This document shows positions 8,055 to 16,106 of a DNA stretch of 42,218 nt, piece after piece. The notes beneath the pieces are model-generated. The model saw nothing but the letters and a program-made list of their open reading frames with translations, was not told the DNA's origin and did no database searches. This DNA comes from Streptococcus parasanguinis (lineage in GTDB: Bacteria > Bacillota > Bacilli > Lactobacillales > Streptococcaceae), in assembly GCA_905188195.1 (NCBI GenBank), contig CAJJKY010000018.1, positions 1 through 42,218 on the forward strand. Reading direction: 5' to 3'. The position numbers were made by a program, and so were the translations under genes. Positions within the stretch are counted from its first letter, which is position 1. Each line of letters opens with the position of its first letter.

Positions 8055-8285
8055 AATGAGGTGAACTCATAGAGTTCAACCGAATTTAGAGATATTGATG
8101 CAGTTTGAGCGAAGCGAAAACTACGTTCCTTACTATTATGGTAAAGGTAGTCCAATCGGGACGCAGACGAACTTAGGTACATTGATGCAGTTTGAGCGGA
8201 GCGAAAACTACGTTCCTTATTTCTTAGCAAACATTAGCGAGTTTAGGTACGTTGACGCAGTTCGAACGCTAGTGAGAACTACGAT
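8055..8285 (+). repeat. Tandem copies of an approximately 70-bp repeat
   Basis: The core, GATGCAGTTTGAGCG...GAAAACTACGTTCC, occurs at 8097, 8184 and (as GACGCAGTTCGAACG...GAGAACTACG) at 8254, spaced 87 and 70 bases. Each copy is preceded by a version of GAGTTTAGGTACGTT. Two inverted copies lie at 42119-42218. The units are open in one frame and so look like an N-terminal extension of RuvB, but they are not part of that protein. Confidence 0.8.
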
Positions 8286-8330
8286 CTTTAAAAAACACAT
8301 TCTATTTATGGTACCGAAGGTATCATTTTT

Positions 8331-8339
8331 TGCTATAAT
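8331..8339 (+). promoter_or_regulatory. Extended -10 promoter abutting the ruvB start
   Basis: TGCTATAAT (TG at 8331-8332, TATAAT at 8334-8339) is a perfect extended -10. The ruvB ATG begins at 8347, seven bases after the -10, which is where transcription should start. No -35 consensus and no Shine-Dalgarno sequence are present. Confidence 0.75.
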
Positions 8340-8346
8340 AGACTGT

Positions 8347-9345
8347 ATGAGTAGAATTTTAGACAATGAAATCATGGGCGATGAAGAGGCCGTTGAACGG
8401 ACGTTGCGCCCGCAATACTTACATGAATATATCGGCCAGGATAAGGTCAAGGACCAGCTAAAAATCTTTATTGAGGCAGCTAAGCTTCGGGATGAAGCGC
8501 TGGATCATGTTCTTCTTTTTGGCCCTCCGGGGCTTGGGAAAACCACCATGGCTTTTGTCATTGCCAATGAGCTAGGTGTCAATCTCAAGCAGACTTCCGG
8601 TCCTGTCATTGAAAAGGCTGGTGACTTGGTAGCCATTCTTAATGACCTAGAGCCGGGGGATGTTCTCTTTATCGATGAGATCCACCGTCTTCCTATGTCG
8701 GTTGAAGAAGTGCTTTACAGCGCCATGGAAGATTTTTACATCGATATCATGATTGGTGCTGGTGAGACCAGCCGGAGTGTCCATCTGGATCTTCCTCCTT
8801 TCACTTTGATTGGGGCGACAACGCGAGCTGGTATGCTGTCCAATCCCTTGCGTGCTCGCTTTGGGATTACCGGGCACATGGAATACTATGAGCAAGATGA
8901 TCTGACAGAGATTGTCGAGCGGACTGCCGAGATCTTTGAGATGGAAATTACCCACGAAGCTGCCGAAGAGCTTTCTCTTCGTAGTCGTGGGACTCCTCGG
9001 ATTGCCAACCGCTTGCTTAAACGGGTGCGCGATTTTGCTCAGATTATGGGCGATGGCTTGATTGACGATGCCATTACTGACAAGGCCCTCTCTATGCTAG
9101 ATGTGGACCATGAAGGACTGGACTATGTTGATCAAAAGATCCTGCGCACCATGATTGAGATGTATGGGGGTGGCCCGGTCGGCCTTGGGACTCTATCAGT
9201 CAATATTGCCGAAGAGAGGGAAACCGTAGAAGATATGTATGAGCCTTACCTGATTCAAAAAGGCTTTATCATGCGGACCCGGACAGGGCGCGTGGCAACC
9301 CGCAAGGCCTATGAACACCTGGGTTATCCCTATAATGGAGACTAG
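8347..9345 (+). CDS. ruvB: Holliday junction DNA helicase RuvB
   Basis: This 332-residue AAA+ ATPase drives branch migration of Holliday junctions with RuvA. Visible motifs are Walker A GPPGLGKTT (59-67), Walker B LFIDEIHRL, sensor 1 GATTRAG, the arginine-finger region LRARFG, and a C-terminal winged helix with GGGPVGLGTLSVNI. The start MSRILDNEIMGDEE is the N-terminus I know from streptococcal RuvB; the frame stays open 84 codons further upstream only because it reads through the repeat at 8055-8285. The mRNA is probably leaderless: the ATG is at the predicted transcription start and has no ribosome site. The next gene follows after six bases. Confidence 0.97.
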   Translation: MSRILDNEIMGDEEAVERTLRPQYLHEYIGQDKVKDQLKIFIEAAKLRDEALDHVLLFGPPGLGKTTMAFVIANELGVNLKQTSGPVIEKAGDLVAILNDLEPGDVLFIDEIHRLPMSVEEVLYSAMEDFYIDIMIGAGETSRSVHLDLPPFTLIGATTRAGMLSNPLRARFGITGHMEYYEQDDLTEIVERTAEIFEMEITHEAAEELSLRSRGTPRIANRLLKRVRDFAQIMGDGLIDDAITDKALSMLDVDHEGLDYVDQKILRTMIEMYGGGPVGLGTLSVNIAEERETVEDMYEPYLIQKGFIMRTRTGRVATRKAYEHLGYPYNGD

Positions 9346-9351
9346 AAGAAG

Positions 9352-9918
9352 ATGCTGACGGAAGAAACAATAGTGGAACAAATCCAAGCGGATCCGGAGA
9401 TGATGGCGGTCTTAGCCATTATTCGAGATCTAGACTTAGCAGATGCCTGGCTTGCAGCGGGCGCGGTGCGAAATTTTATCTGGAACCAGCTCTCTGGAAG
9501 ACCTGGGTTTGATGCGACGACGGATCTAGATCTAGTATTTTATGATCCTGCGATTAGCTATGAGGAGACTCTCCAGATCGAGCAAGAATTAAAGAGGGCC
9601 TATCCCCAGTACGCTTGGGAAGTCAAGAATCAAGTCTACATGCATCAGCATAGCCCGGGGACAGCTCCCTACACTAGTTCTTGCGATGCTGTTTCCAAAT
9701 ACCCCGAGCAGTGTACGGCTCTTGCGGTTCGCTTAAGGAAAGACGATCTGCTAGAGCTCTTTCTCCCTTATGGGACAAGGGATATCGAAGACTTCGTCGT
9801 TCGGCCGACTCCACATTTTTTAGCCAGCCCAGAGCGTTTGGCGGTGTATACGGAACGTATGAAAAAGAAAAATTGGCAGACTAAATGGCCTCAATTAGAG
9901 GTCCGTTTTCCAAAATAG
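9352..9918 (+). CDS. Nucleotidyltransferase family protein (DUF925 type)
   Basis: This 188-residue protein has the signature of the DUF925 / nucleotidyltransferase-like family: WLAAGAVRNFIWN (the GxxRN loop) followed by TTDLDLVFYD, whose aspartates should bind metal. The C-terminal part has ALAVRL and YGTRDIEDFVVRPTP. The substrate is unknown for this family. The gene lies six bases after ruvB and is probably co-transcribed with it; a terminator follows. Length is normal and no defects are seen. Confidence 0.8.
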   Translation: MLTEETIVEQIQADPEMMAVLAIIRDLDLADAWLAAGAVRNFIWNQLSGRPGFDATTDLDLVFYDPAISYEETLQIEQELKRAYPQYAWEVKNQVYMHQHSPGTAPYTSSCDAVSKYPEQCTALAVRLRKDDLLELFLPYGTRDIEDFVVRPTPHFLASPERLAVYTERMKKKNWQTKWPQLEVRFPK

Positions 9919-9920
9919 AG

Positions 9921-9957
9921 AAAAAGATCAGATTTGAAAAAGGAATCTGATTTTTCT
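9921..9957 (+). terminator. Terminator after the ruvB pair
   Basis: AAAAAGATCAGATTTG pairs with GAATCTGATTTTTC around a short A-rich loop; the T run follows directly. Confidence 0.75.
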
Positions 9958-9976
9958 TTAAAATGATAGAGCCCCT

Positions 9977-10008
9977 TTGTCATTTTTCTGTCACATTTTT
10001 GTTATAAT
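9977..10008 (+). promoter_or_regulatory. Promoter of the phosphatase-MORN-acyltransferase operon
   Basis: TGTTATAAT (extended -10, TATAAT at 10003-10008) with TTGTCA at 9977-9982; the 20-base spacing is long, so the extended -10 is probably the main determinant. Confidence 0.6.
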
Positions 10009-10091
10009 AGTCATAGTATGCTGGTTTCCCATAGTGGAAAGCGAAGAGCTCATGTAAATTGGGTAGTCCGAACAAGGAGTTAGGTGGTATC

Positions 10092-10517
10092 ATGAAAAAA
10101 ATCGTCTTTGTCTGCTTAGGAAATATTTGTCGGAGCCCTATGGCGGAGTTCGTCATGAAGGACTTGACCGATCAGTATGAGATTGAAAGTCGGGCCACCT
10201 CTAGTTGGGAACATGGCAATCCCATCCATCGGGGGACTCAGAAAATCTTTCAACAACACCAAGTCCCGTATGATCCAGCTAAGACTTCCTTACAGATCAA
10301 GGAAGAGGATTTTTATGCCTTTGATCTGATCCTGGGGATGGACGAAAACAATGTAGCAGATCTAAAACAAATGGCTCCTGCAGGGACAGAGCACAAGATT
10401 CAGCTCTTTGCTACAGAAAGTGTGCCAGATCCATGGTATACCGGTGATTTTGAAGAGACCTATTCTAGAGTTCTGACTGGCTGTAAGGCCTGGTTAGATC
10501 AGCTAGCAACTTCCTAA
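10092..10517 (+). CDS. Low-molecular-weight protein tyrosine phosphatase
   Basis: This 141-residue enzyme carries the P-loop CLGNICRS near the N-terminus (Cys8 nucleophile, Arg14) and the general-acid aspartate in VPDPWYTGDFEETY near residue 118. It removes phosphate from tyrosine residues in the cytoplasm; in S. pyogenes the orthologue next to ruvB is SP-PTP. I choose the ATG at 10092 (MKKIVFVCLGN) with GGAG and AGGTGG upstream, and not an ATG 33 bases earlier. It opens a run with the MORN protein and the acyltransferase, so it may act on cell-wall regulation (inference). Confidence 0.93.
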   Translation: MKKIVFVCLGNICRSPMAEFVMKDLTDQYEIESRATSSWEHGNPIHRGTQKIFQQHQVPYDPAKTSLQIKEEDFYAFDLILGMDENNVADLKQMAPAGTEHKIQLFATESVPDPWYTGDFEETYSRVLTGCKAWLDQLATS

Positions 10518-10545
10518 GAGTTTGATATGTGAGAGAATACAGAAT

Positions 10546-10950
10546 ATGAAAGAATTTTATGAGACTTATAAGGTCTATCTGACACGAAAAAATTTAGAAA
10601 TAGCAGCATTAGTAGTGATTGTCTTATCTGCTTTGATGGTTTTCCTTTCAGCCATTCCAGGTAAGGGTGTCTTGACCTTGGACAAGGGGGCAATCCGTTA
10701 CGACGGAAGTTTAGTCCGTGGCAAGATGAATGGCAAGGGAACCGTCACCTTTAAAAACGGCGATACCTATACAGGCAACCTTGTCAATGGCTCCTTTAGT
10801 GGTTATGGTAAGTTTAAGTCCAAGGCTGGTTGGACCTATGAGGGGCAGTTTGTCAATGGTCAGCCAGAGGGCAAAGGCACCTTAACCACAGAAGCCAACG
10901 TCGTATACAAAGGAACATTCAAGCAGGGGATTTATCAAAATGCGCATTAA
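10546..10950 (+). CDS. Membrane-anchored MORN-repeat protein
   Basis: The 134-residue product has one transmembrane helix (about 18-40, IAALVVIVLSALMVFLSAI) followed by about four MORN repeats: YDGSLVRGKMNGKGTVTF, YTGNLVNGSFSGYGKF, YEGQFVNGQPEGKGTLT and YKGTFKQGIYQ. MORN repeats often bind lipids or proteins; the function here is not known. It sits between the phosphatase and the O-acetyltransferase, overlapping the latter by 11 bases, so the two are coupled and may form one envelope complex (inference). The ATG at 10546 is preferred over an in-frame TTG at 10522. Confidence 0.85.
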   Translation: MKEFYETYKVYLTRKNLEIAALVVIVLSALMVFLSAIPGKGVLTLDKGAIRYDGSLVRGKMNGKGTVTFKNGDTYTGNLVNGSFSGYGKFKSKAGWTYEGQFVNGQPEGKGTLTTEANVVYKGTFKQGIYQNAH

Positions 10951-12742
10951 ATGGTTTTCACTAGTCCGTGTTACAGGACTCTTATTGGTATTGCTTTACC
11001 ATTTCTTCCAAAAGGCCTTTCCTGGAGGCTTCATTGGGGTAGATATTTTCTTCACCTTCTCAGGATTTTTGATTACAGCGCTCTTGATCGATGAATTTGC
11101 GCGCAAGCAAGGAATCGACTACCTGGCATTCTTGAAACGGCGCTTTTACCGGATCGTACCACCCCTTGTCTTTATGGTCTTGGTCGTGATGCCCTTTACC
11201 TTTATGGTCCAACGGGACTACGTGGCTGGTATTGGGACTCAGATTGCGGCGGTCTTCGGTTTTGTGACCAATTTCTTTGAGATGGCAACGGGTGGTAGTT
11301 ACGAAAGTAACTTTATTCCGCATCTCTTCCTTCATACCTGGAGTTTGGCCCTAGAAGTGCATTACTATGTGCTCTGGGCACTTTTGGCATGGTTCTTGGC
11401 TAAGCGGGCTAAGACGGTTGGAAAGTACCGAGGCATGCTCTTCCTGGCATCCAGCGGGCTCTTTCTCTTCACCTTCTTGTCCATGTTCATCCGTGCCTTT
11501 CTGACAGCTAATTTCTCTACCATCTATTTTTCTAGCTTCACTCACATCTTCCCCTTCTTTGCGGGATCATGTCTAGCAACGGTGACAGGAATTGCCAATG
11601 TCAGCCCTAACTTTACTAAGCTGGTGCAGTCTTGGAGCATGAAAAAGACCTTATCGGTCTTGGGTGGAAGCTTTGCCTTCTTGTTTGTGCTCAGTCTTTT
11701 CTTGCCATTTGATAGCTTGTGGACCTATCTATTTGGCTTTTTAGCAGCGACCATCGCAGCTTGTGCCATGATTCTGTCGGCCCGCATTCTCCATGAAAAG
11801 ACGCCAGATAAAAAAGAACCAGCCATCCTCAATTTCTTGGCAGATACTAGTTATGGTGTCTACCTTTTCCACTGGCCTTTCTTTATCATCTTCTCTCAAC
11901 ATTTGGGAAATATGATGGCAGCCCTTGTGACGACGATCGTTTCCTTGATTCTAACGGCTCTATCTTTCTATATTTTGGAGCCAACCATTGCAGGCAAGGA
12001 GCCTCGGGTCTTTGGTATGAAGATGGATCTCAGTTTTTTGACCAAACCGATCTTTTACCTCATGATTCCTCTGGCTCTCTTGATGATTGGAATCTCTGCC
12101 TTTGCACCAACCGTCGGGGCTTTTGATGAGAGTTTGGTAGTGAGTGGTCTCAATCAAGCAGACAGCAAAATGCAGGTTACACGGACGCAGGTGGACAATG
12201 CAACTGCAACAGACTATAACGTCTCAAATGGTGTGACCATGATTGGTGATTCGGTTAACTTGCGAGCGCAGGACTACCTAACCAAAGCGATCCCGGGCAT
12301 CCAGATCGATGCAGTGGTAAGCCGTCAGTTGGAAAATGGAATGAAGGTCTTTGAGACCGATATCTCCAATAAAGTTCTCCTAAAAAATGTGGTCATTGCC
12401 CTAGGAACCAATACTGTAAGCAACTACAAAGAGCTACTGGATCAGTATGTTGAGAAACTTCCAAAAGGCCGTCGCTTGATCCTTGTGACACCATATGATG
12501 GTCGATATGCCAACGATCAGTCCAGTGAATCGGTTCAAACGCGTCTTTATGAGTTGGAACTAGCCAAGAAATACGACTTTATCACGATTGCGGACTGGTA
12601 CCAAGTAGCAATTGAAAATCCAAATATTTGGGTGGGAACAGACTCTGTTCACTTCAATATGGAAACCAATGGTGGGGAACTCTATGCTCAAACAGTCAAA
12701 GAAGCCCTTGATAAGGCCGAAAAAGGTCCGGTCAAGAAGTAA
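10940..12742 (+). CDS. OatA-like peptidoglycan O-acetyltransferase (acyltransferase 3 plus SGNH)
   Basis: This 600-residue membrane protein has an N-terminal acyltransferase-3 domain (about 1-370, roughly ten hydrophobic helices) with RVTGLLLVLLYHF, GGFIGVDIFFTFSGFLIT, RRFYRIVPPL and HTWSLALEVHYYVLW. A C-terminal extracellular SGNH esterase-like domain follows: GDS at Ser438, GTNT, and the Asp568/His571 pair in GTDSVHF. This is the architecture of OatA and pneumococcal Adr, which add acetyl groups to MurNAc and so give lysozyme resistance. It is the last gene of its operon. The ATG overlaps the end of the MORN gene. Exact substrate is inferred from family. Confidence 0.9.
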   Translation: MRIKWFSLVRVTGLLLVLLYHFFQKAFPGGFIGVDIFFTFSGFLITALLIDEFARKQGIDYLAFLKRRFYRIVPPLVFMVLVVMPFTFMVQRDYVAGIGTQIAAVFGFVTNFFEMATGGSYESNFIPHLFLHTWSLALEVHYYVLWALLAWFLAKRAKTVGKYRGMLFLASSGLFLFTFLSMFIRAFLTANFSTIYFSSFTHIFPFFAGSCLATVTGIANVSPNFTKLVQSWSMKKTLSVLGGSFAFLFVLSLFLPFDSLWTYLFGFLAATIAACAMILSARILHEKTPDKKEPAILNFLADTSYGVYLFHWPFFIIFSQHLGNMMAALVTTIVSLILTALSFYILEPTIAGKEPRVFGMKMDLSFLTKPIFYLMIPLALLMIGISAFAPTVGAFDESLVVSGLNQADSKMQVTRTQVDNATATDYNVSNGVTMIGDSVNLRAQDYLTKAIPGIQIDAVVSRQLENGMKVFETDISNKVLLKNVVIALGTNTVSNYKELLDQYVEKLPKGRRLILVTPYDGRYANDQSSESVQTRLYELELAKKYDFITIADWYQVAIENPNIWVGTDSVHFNMETNGGELYAQTVKEALDKAEKGPVKK

Positions 12743-12791
12743 CAATGCTTCTCTGAAACTGAAACAAAACAAATCCTAACAAAATAAAACA

Positions 12792-12829
12792 AAAAGCAAC
12801 TTTTTACTTGTAAAAAGCTGCTTTTTTTA
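12792..12829 (+). terminator. Terminator after the acyltransferase
   Basis: AGCAACTTTTTAC-TTG-TAAAAAGCTGCT followed by TTTTTT; one mismatch in the stem. Confidence 0.85.
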
Positions 12830-12838
12830 GTAAGATTA

Positions 12839-12852
12839 AGAAAACGCTTACA
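12839..12852 (+). promoter_or_regulatory. cre site upstream of adhE
   Basis: AGAAAACGCTTACA matches the CcpA consensus TGNAANCGNTNNCA at all defined positions but the first. It lies about 150 bases upstream of the adhE -35. Confidence 0.6.
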
Positions 12853-12951
12853 AAAATCAATTGAAAATATCACTTTGTGAAGTAAAAAAATTTTTAATTA
12901 TTTTTTCACAATTTTGCTAAAGAATTGCTTTTACAGCAATGGGATTGATAA

Positions 12952-12988
12952 AACTTTCACAAATTTCAAAAAAATCTTTGTGAAAGTT
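12952..12988. promoter_or_regulatory. Perfect 12-bp inverted repeat with Rex-like half-sites
   Basis: AACTTTCACAAA (12952-12963) and TTTGTGAAAGTT (12977-12988) are exact reverse complements separated by 13 bases. Each arm contains a TTTGTGAA / TTCACAAA half-site of the kind recognised by the redox repressor Rex. Further half-sites sit at 12874-12880 and 12905-12911. The region 12830-13144 holds no gene and is a long AT-rich control region for adhE. Confidence 0.6.
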
Positions 12989-12999
12989 GCTTGGAAGTG

Positions 13000-13050
13000 T
13001 TTACAAAAATCTCAAAATAGAGTACAATTATATTGTGAAATAATTAACAA
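13000..13050 (+). promoter_or_regulatory. adhE promoter with Rex operator
   Basis: TTTACA (13000-13005), a 17-base spacer and TACAAT (13023-13028) form the promoter. TTGTGAAATAATTAACAA (13033-13050) covers the predicted start of transcription and matches an 18-bp Rex operator in length and in most palindromic positions. High NADH would release Rex and turn on adhE (known for the family; binding here is inference). Confidence 0.7.
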
Positions 13051-13144
13051 ATCGAAATTTCTTACACTATTCTTGAAAATTTCCGAAAACATGAAAAAGT
13101 TCTAGAAAAGGATAAGGGTTTCAAACATTGGAGGAAAGCATCAA

Positions 13145-15796
13145 ATGGCTGATAAAAAAACTCTCTCACCTGAAGAAAAGAAACTCGCTGCTGAAAAACA
13201 CGTAGACGAGTTGGTGCAAAAAGCGCTGGTGGCGCTTGAAGAAATGCGCAAATTGGATCAGGAGCAAGTCGACTACATTGTGGCGAAAGCATCTGTAGCT
13301 GCTCTTGACGCACACGGTGAGCTCGCTCTTCATGCTTATGAAGAAACTGGTCGTGGGGTCTTTGAAGATAAGGCGACGAAGAACTTGTTCGCTTGTGAAC
13401 ACGTTGTAAACAACATGCGTCACACCAAGACAGTTGGTGTCATTTCAGAAGATGACGTCACAGGTTTGACCCTTATTGCTGAGCCAGTCGGAGTTGTCTG
13501 CGGGATCACTCCTACAACCAACCCTACTTCAACAGCAATCTTTAAAGCATTGATTTCCTTGAAGACACGGAACCCTATCGTCTTTGCCTTCCACCCATCT
13601 GCTCAAGAATCATCTGCTCATGCGGCACGAATCGTACGCGATGCAGCAATTGCAGCTGGAGCACCTGAGAACTGTGTGCAATGGATTACCCAACCTTCTA
13701 TGGAAGCAACCAGTGCCCTTATGAACCATGAAGGAGTTGCGACCATCCTCGCGACCGGTGGGAATGCCATGGTGAAGGCGGCTTATTCTTGTGGAAAACC
13801 AGCTCTTGGGGTTGGTGCCGGAAACGTTCCTGCCTATGTTGAAAAATCAGCCAACATCCGCCAAGCAGCACACGATATCGTCATGTCTAAATCATTTGAC
13901 AACGGTATGGTCTGTGCGTCTGAACAAGCGGTCATCATCGATAAAGAAATCTACGATGAGTTTGTTGAAGAATTCAAATCTTACCACACTTACTTTGTCA
14001 ACAAAAAAGAAAAAGCCCTTCTTGAAGAGTTCTGTTTCGGTGTGAAAGCCAACAGCAAGAACTGTGCGGGTGCGAAATTGAATGCGGACATCGTTGGGAA
14101 ACCAGCAGCATGGATCGCTGAACAAGCTGGCTTCTCTGTACCAGAAGGAACCAATATCCTTGCTGCAGAATGTAAAGAAGTTGGCGAAAAAGAACCGTTG
14201 ACTCGTGAAAAATTGTCACCAGTCATCGCTGTTTTGAAATCTGAAAGCCGTGAAGACGGAATTAACAAAGCTCGCCAAATGGTTGAATTCAACGGTCTTG
14301 GTCACTCAGCAGCCATCCATACTGCTGATGAAGAATTGACCAAAGAATTTGGTAAAGCAGTCAAAGCTATTCGTGTGATCTGCAACTCTCCTTCGACTTT
14401 CGGTGGTATCGGGGATGTTTACAATGCCTTCTTGCCATCATTGACACTTGGATGTGGTTCTTACGGACGCAACTCTGTTGGGGACAACGTTAGTGCCATC
14501 AACCTCTTGAATATCAAAAAAGTCGGACGCCGGAGAAATAACATGCAATGGATGAAACTTCCTTCAAAAACATACTTTGAACGTGATTCAATTGAATACC
14601 TACAAAAATGTCGTGACGTTGAACGTGTCATGATCGTTACAGACCACGCTATGGTAGAGCTTGGTTTCCTTGATCGTATCATCGAACAGCTTGACCTTCG
14701 TCGCAATAAGGTAGTTTACCAAATCTTTGCAGACGTAGAACCAGATCCAGATATCACAACTGTTGAACGTGGTACAGAGATCATGCGTGCCTTCAAACCA
14801 GATACGATCATTGCTCTCGGTGGTGGGTCACCAATGGATGCGGCCAAAGTTATGTGGCTCTTCTACGAACAACCAGAAGTGGACTTCCGTGACTTGGTTC
14901 AAAAATTCATGGATATCCGTAAACGTGCCTTCAAGTTCCCATTGCTTGGTAAGAAGACCAAATTTATTGCGATCCCAACAACATCTGGTACAGGATCTGA
15001 AGTAACTCCATTTGCCGTTATCTCTGATAAAGCCAACAACCGTAAATACCCAATCGCAGACTACTCATTGACTCCGACAGTTGCCATCGTAGACCCTGCC
15101 TTGGTATTGACAGTTCCTGGATCTGTTGCAGCAGACACTGGTATGGACGTCTTGACGCACGCGACAGAAGCTTACGTCTCTCAAATGGCTAGCGACTTCA
15201 CAGATGGTCTTGCCCTTCAAGCTATTAAACTTGTCTTTGAAAACTTGGAAAGCTCAGTGAAGAATGCGGACTTCCATTCACGCGAAAAGATGCACAATGC
15301 GTCAACGATCGCAGGTATGGCCTTCGCCAATGCCTTCCTCGGTATTTCTCACTCAATGGCCCACAAGATTGGTGCACAATTCCACACCATCCACGGACGG
15401 ACCAATGCCATCTTGCTTCCATACGTTATCCGTTACAACGGTACACGTCCAGCTAAGACAGCGACATGGCCTAAGTACAATTACTACCGTGCAGATGAGA
15501 AATATCAAGACATCGCTCGTATGCTAGGACTTCCATGCTCTACTCCAGAAGAAGCCGTTGAAGCTTACGCAAAGGCTGTGTACGAACTTGGTGAACGCTG
15601 TGGTATTGAAATGAACTTCAAAGCACAAGGAATCGATGAAAAAGAATGGAAGAAACATTCTCGTGAATTGGCTTTCCTTGCTTATGAAGATCAATGTTCA
15701 CCAGCTAACCCACGTCTTCCAATGGTAGACCATATGCAAGAAATCATCGAAGATGCTTACTATGGTTACAAGGAACGCCCAGGACGTCGTAAATAA
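13145..15796 (+). CDS. adhE: Bifunctional acetaldehyde-CoA / alcohol dehydrogenase AdhE
   Basis: This 883-residue fusion reduces acetyl-CoA to acetaldehyde and then to ethanol, regenerating NAD+ during mixed-acid fermentation. The N-terminal aldehyde dehydrogenase domain (about 1-440) has ATGGNAMVKAAYS, GVGAGNVPAYV and the catalytic cysteine Cys257 in NGMVCASEQ. The C-terminal iron-type alcohol dehydrogenase domain (about 455-870) has ALGGGSPMDAAKVMW, TTSGTGSEVTPF, and the iron ligands in MDVLTHATEAYVS and SHSMAHKIGAQFHTIHG. Length is normal for AdhE, which forms long filaments (spirosomes). GGAGGAAAG precedes the ATG. Promoter, cre and Rex-like sites upstream suggest control by carbon supply and NADH. 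Confidence 0.97.
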   Translation: MADKKTLSPEEKKLAAEKHVDELVQKALVALEEMRKLDQEQVDYIVAKASVAALDAHGELALHAYEETGRGVFEDKATKNLFACEHVVNNMRHTKTVGVISEDDVTGLTLIAEPVGVVCGITPTTNPTSTAIFKALISLKTRNPIVFAFHPSAQESSAHAARIVRDAAIAAGAPENCVQWITQPSMEATSALMNHEGVATILATGGNAMVKAAYSCGKPALGVGAGNVPAYVEKSANIRQAAHDIVMSKSFDNGMVCASEQAVIIDKEIYDEFVEEFKSYHTYFVNKKEKALLEEFCFGVKANSKNCAGAKLNADIVGKPAAWIAEQAGFSVPEGTNILAAECKEVGEKEPLTREKLSPVIAVLKSESREDGINKARQMVEFNGLGHSAAIHTADEELTKEFGKAVKAIRVICNSPSTFGGIGDVYNAFLPSLTLGCGSYGRNSVGDNVSAINLLNIKKVGRRRNNMQWMKLPSKTYFERDSIEYLQKCRDVERVMIVTDHAMVELGFLDRIIEQLDLRRNKVVYQIFADVEPDPDITTVERGTEIMRAFKPDTIIALGGGSPMDAAKVMWLFYEQPEVDFRDLVQKFMDIRKRAFKFPLLGKKTKFIAIPTTSGTGSEVTPFAVISDKANNRKYPIADYSLTPTVAIVDPALVLTVPGSVAADTGMDVLTHATEAYVSQMASDFTDGLALQAIKLVFENLESSVKNADFHSREKMHNASTIAGMAFANAFLGISHSMAHKIGAQFHTIHGRTNAILLPYVIRYNGTRPAKTATWPKYNYYRADEKYQDIARMLGLPCSTPEEAVEAYAKAVYELGERCGIEMNFKAQGIDEKEWKKHSRELAFLAYEDQCSPANPRLPMVDHMQEIIEDAYYGYKERPGRRK

Positions 15797-15827
15797 GACG
15801 CTAGAGAACAACTGATGTTTATCAGCT

Positions 15828-15858
15828 ATCCCTCACTCGAAAGAGTGGGGGATTTTTG
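15828..15858 (+). terminator. adhE terminator
   Basis: ATCCCTCACTC-GAAA-GAGTGGGGGAT followed by TTTTT. A stable GNRA-type loop caps the stem. Confidence 0.85.
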
Positions 15859-16089
15859 ATGGCCTTTTCAAGTTTCGATCGAAAAAAGGGAGCTGAGGGA
15901 TTGCCTGCCTTTTTTGCTTTTCAGGCCCCAGAGCCTTTTTTTCATAAAAAATTAGACTTTTTTTCAGAAATTGTGTTATTTTTATAGCATTACGGGCTAA
16001 TTTATGATACCCTATAGTATGTGAATCTGCTTGTAGCTGAAGGGTTAGGATCCTTTTTCAGTTATAGGAAACGAAAAAACAAATCCAAG
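15859..16089 (+). promoter_or_regulatory. Upstream region of the helical-protein cassette
   Basis: This stretch has no gene. It contains T-rich pieces and a weak -10 candidate, TATGAT (16003-16008), with no convincing -35. CAGCTACAAGC-like pieces around 16028-16062 (TAGCTGAAGGG and CCTTTTTCAGTTATA) could pair into a leader hairpin. I can support only that it probably carries the promoter for 16107-17296. Confidence 0.3.
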
Positions 16090-16106
16090 AAAGGAGGCCA
16101 TCTCAA

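Noticed and set aside
8055..8285. CRISPR array
   Set aside because: Units are 70-87 bases apart without constant short repeats and unique spacers, and no cas genes are present.
8095..8346. 84-codon N-terminal extension of RuvB
   Set aside because: It only translates the 70-bp repeats, and MSRILDNEIMG is the normal streptococcal N-terminus with a promoter directly before it.
12914..13105. 63-codon frame in the adhE leader
   Set aside because: No ribosome site, AT-rich by chance, and it lies over the promoter and operator sites.
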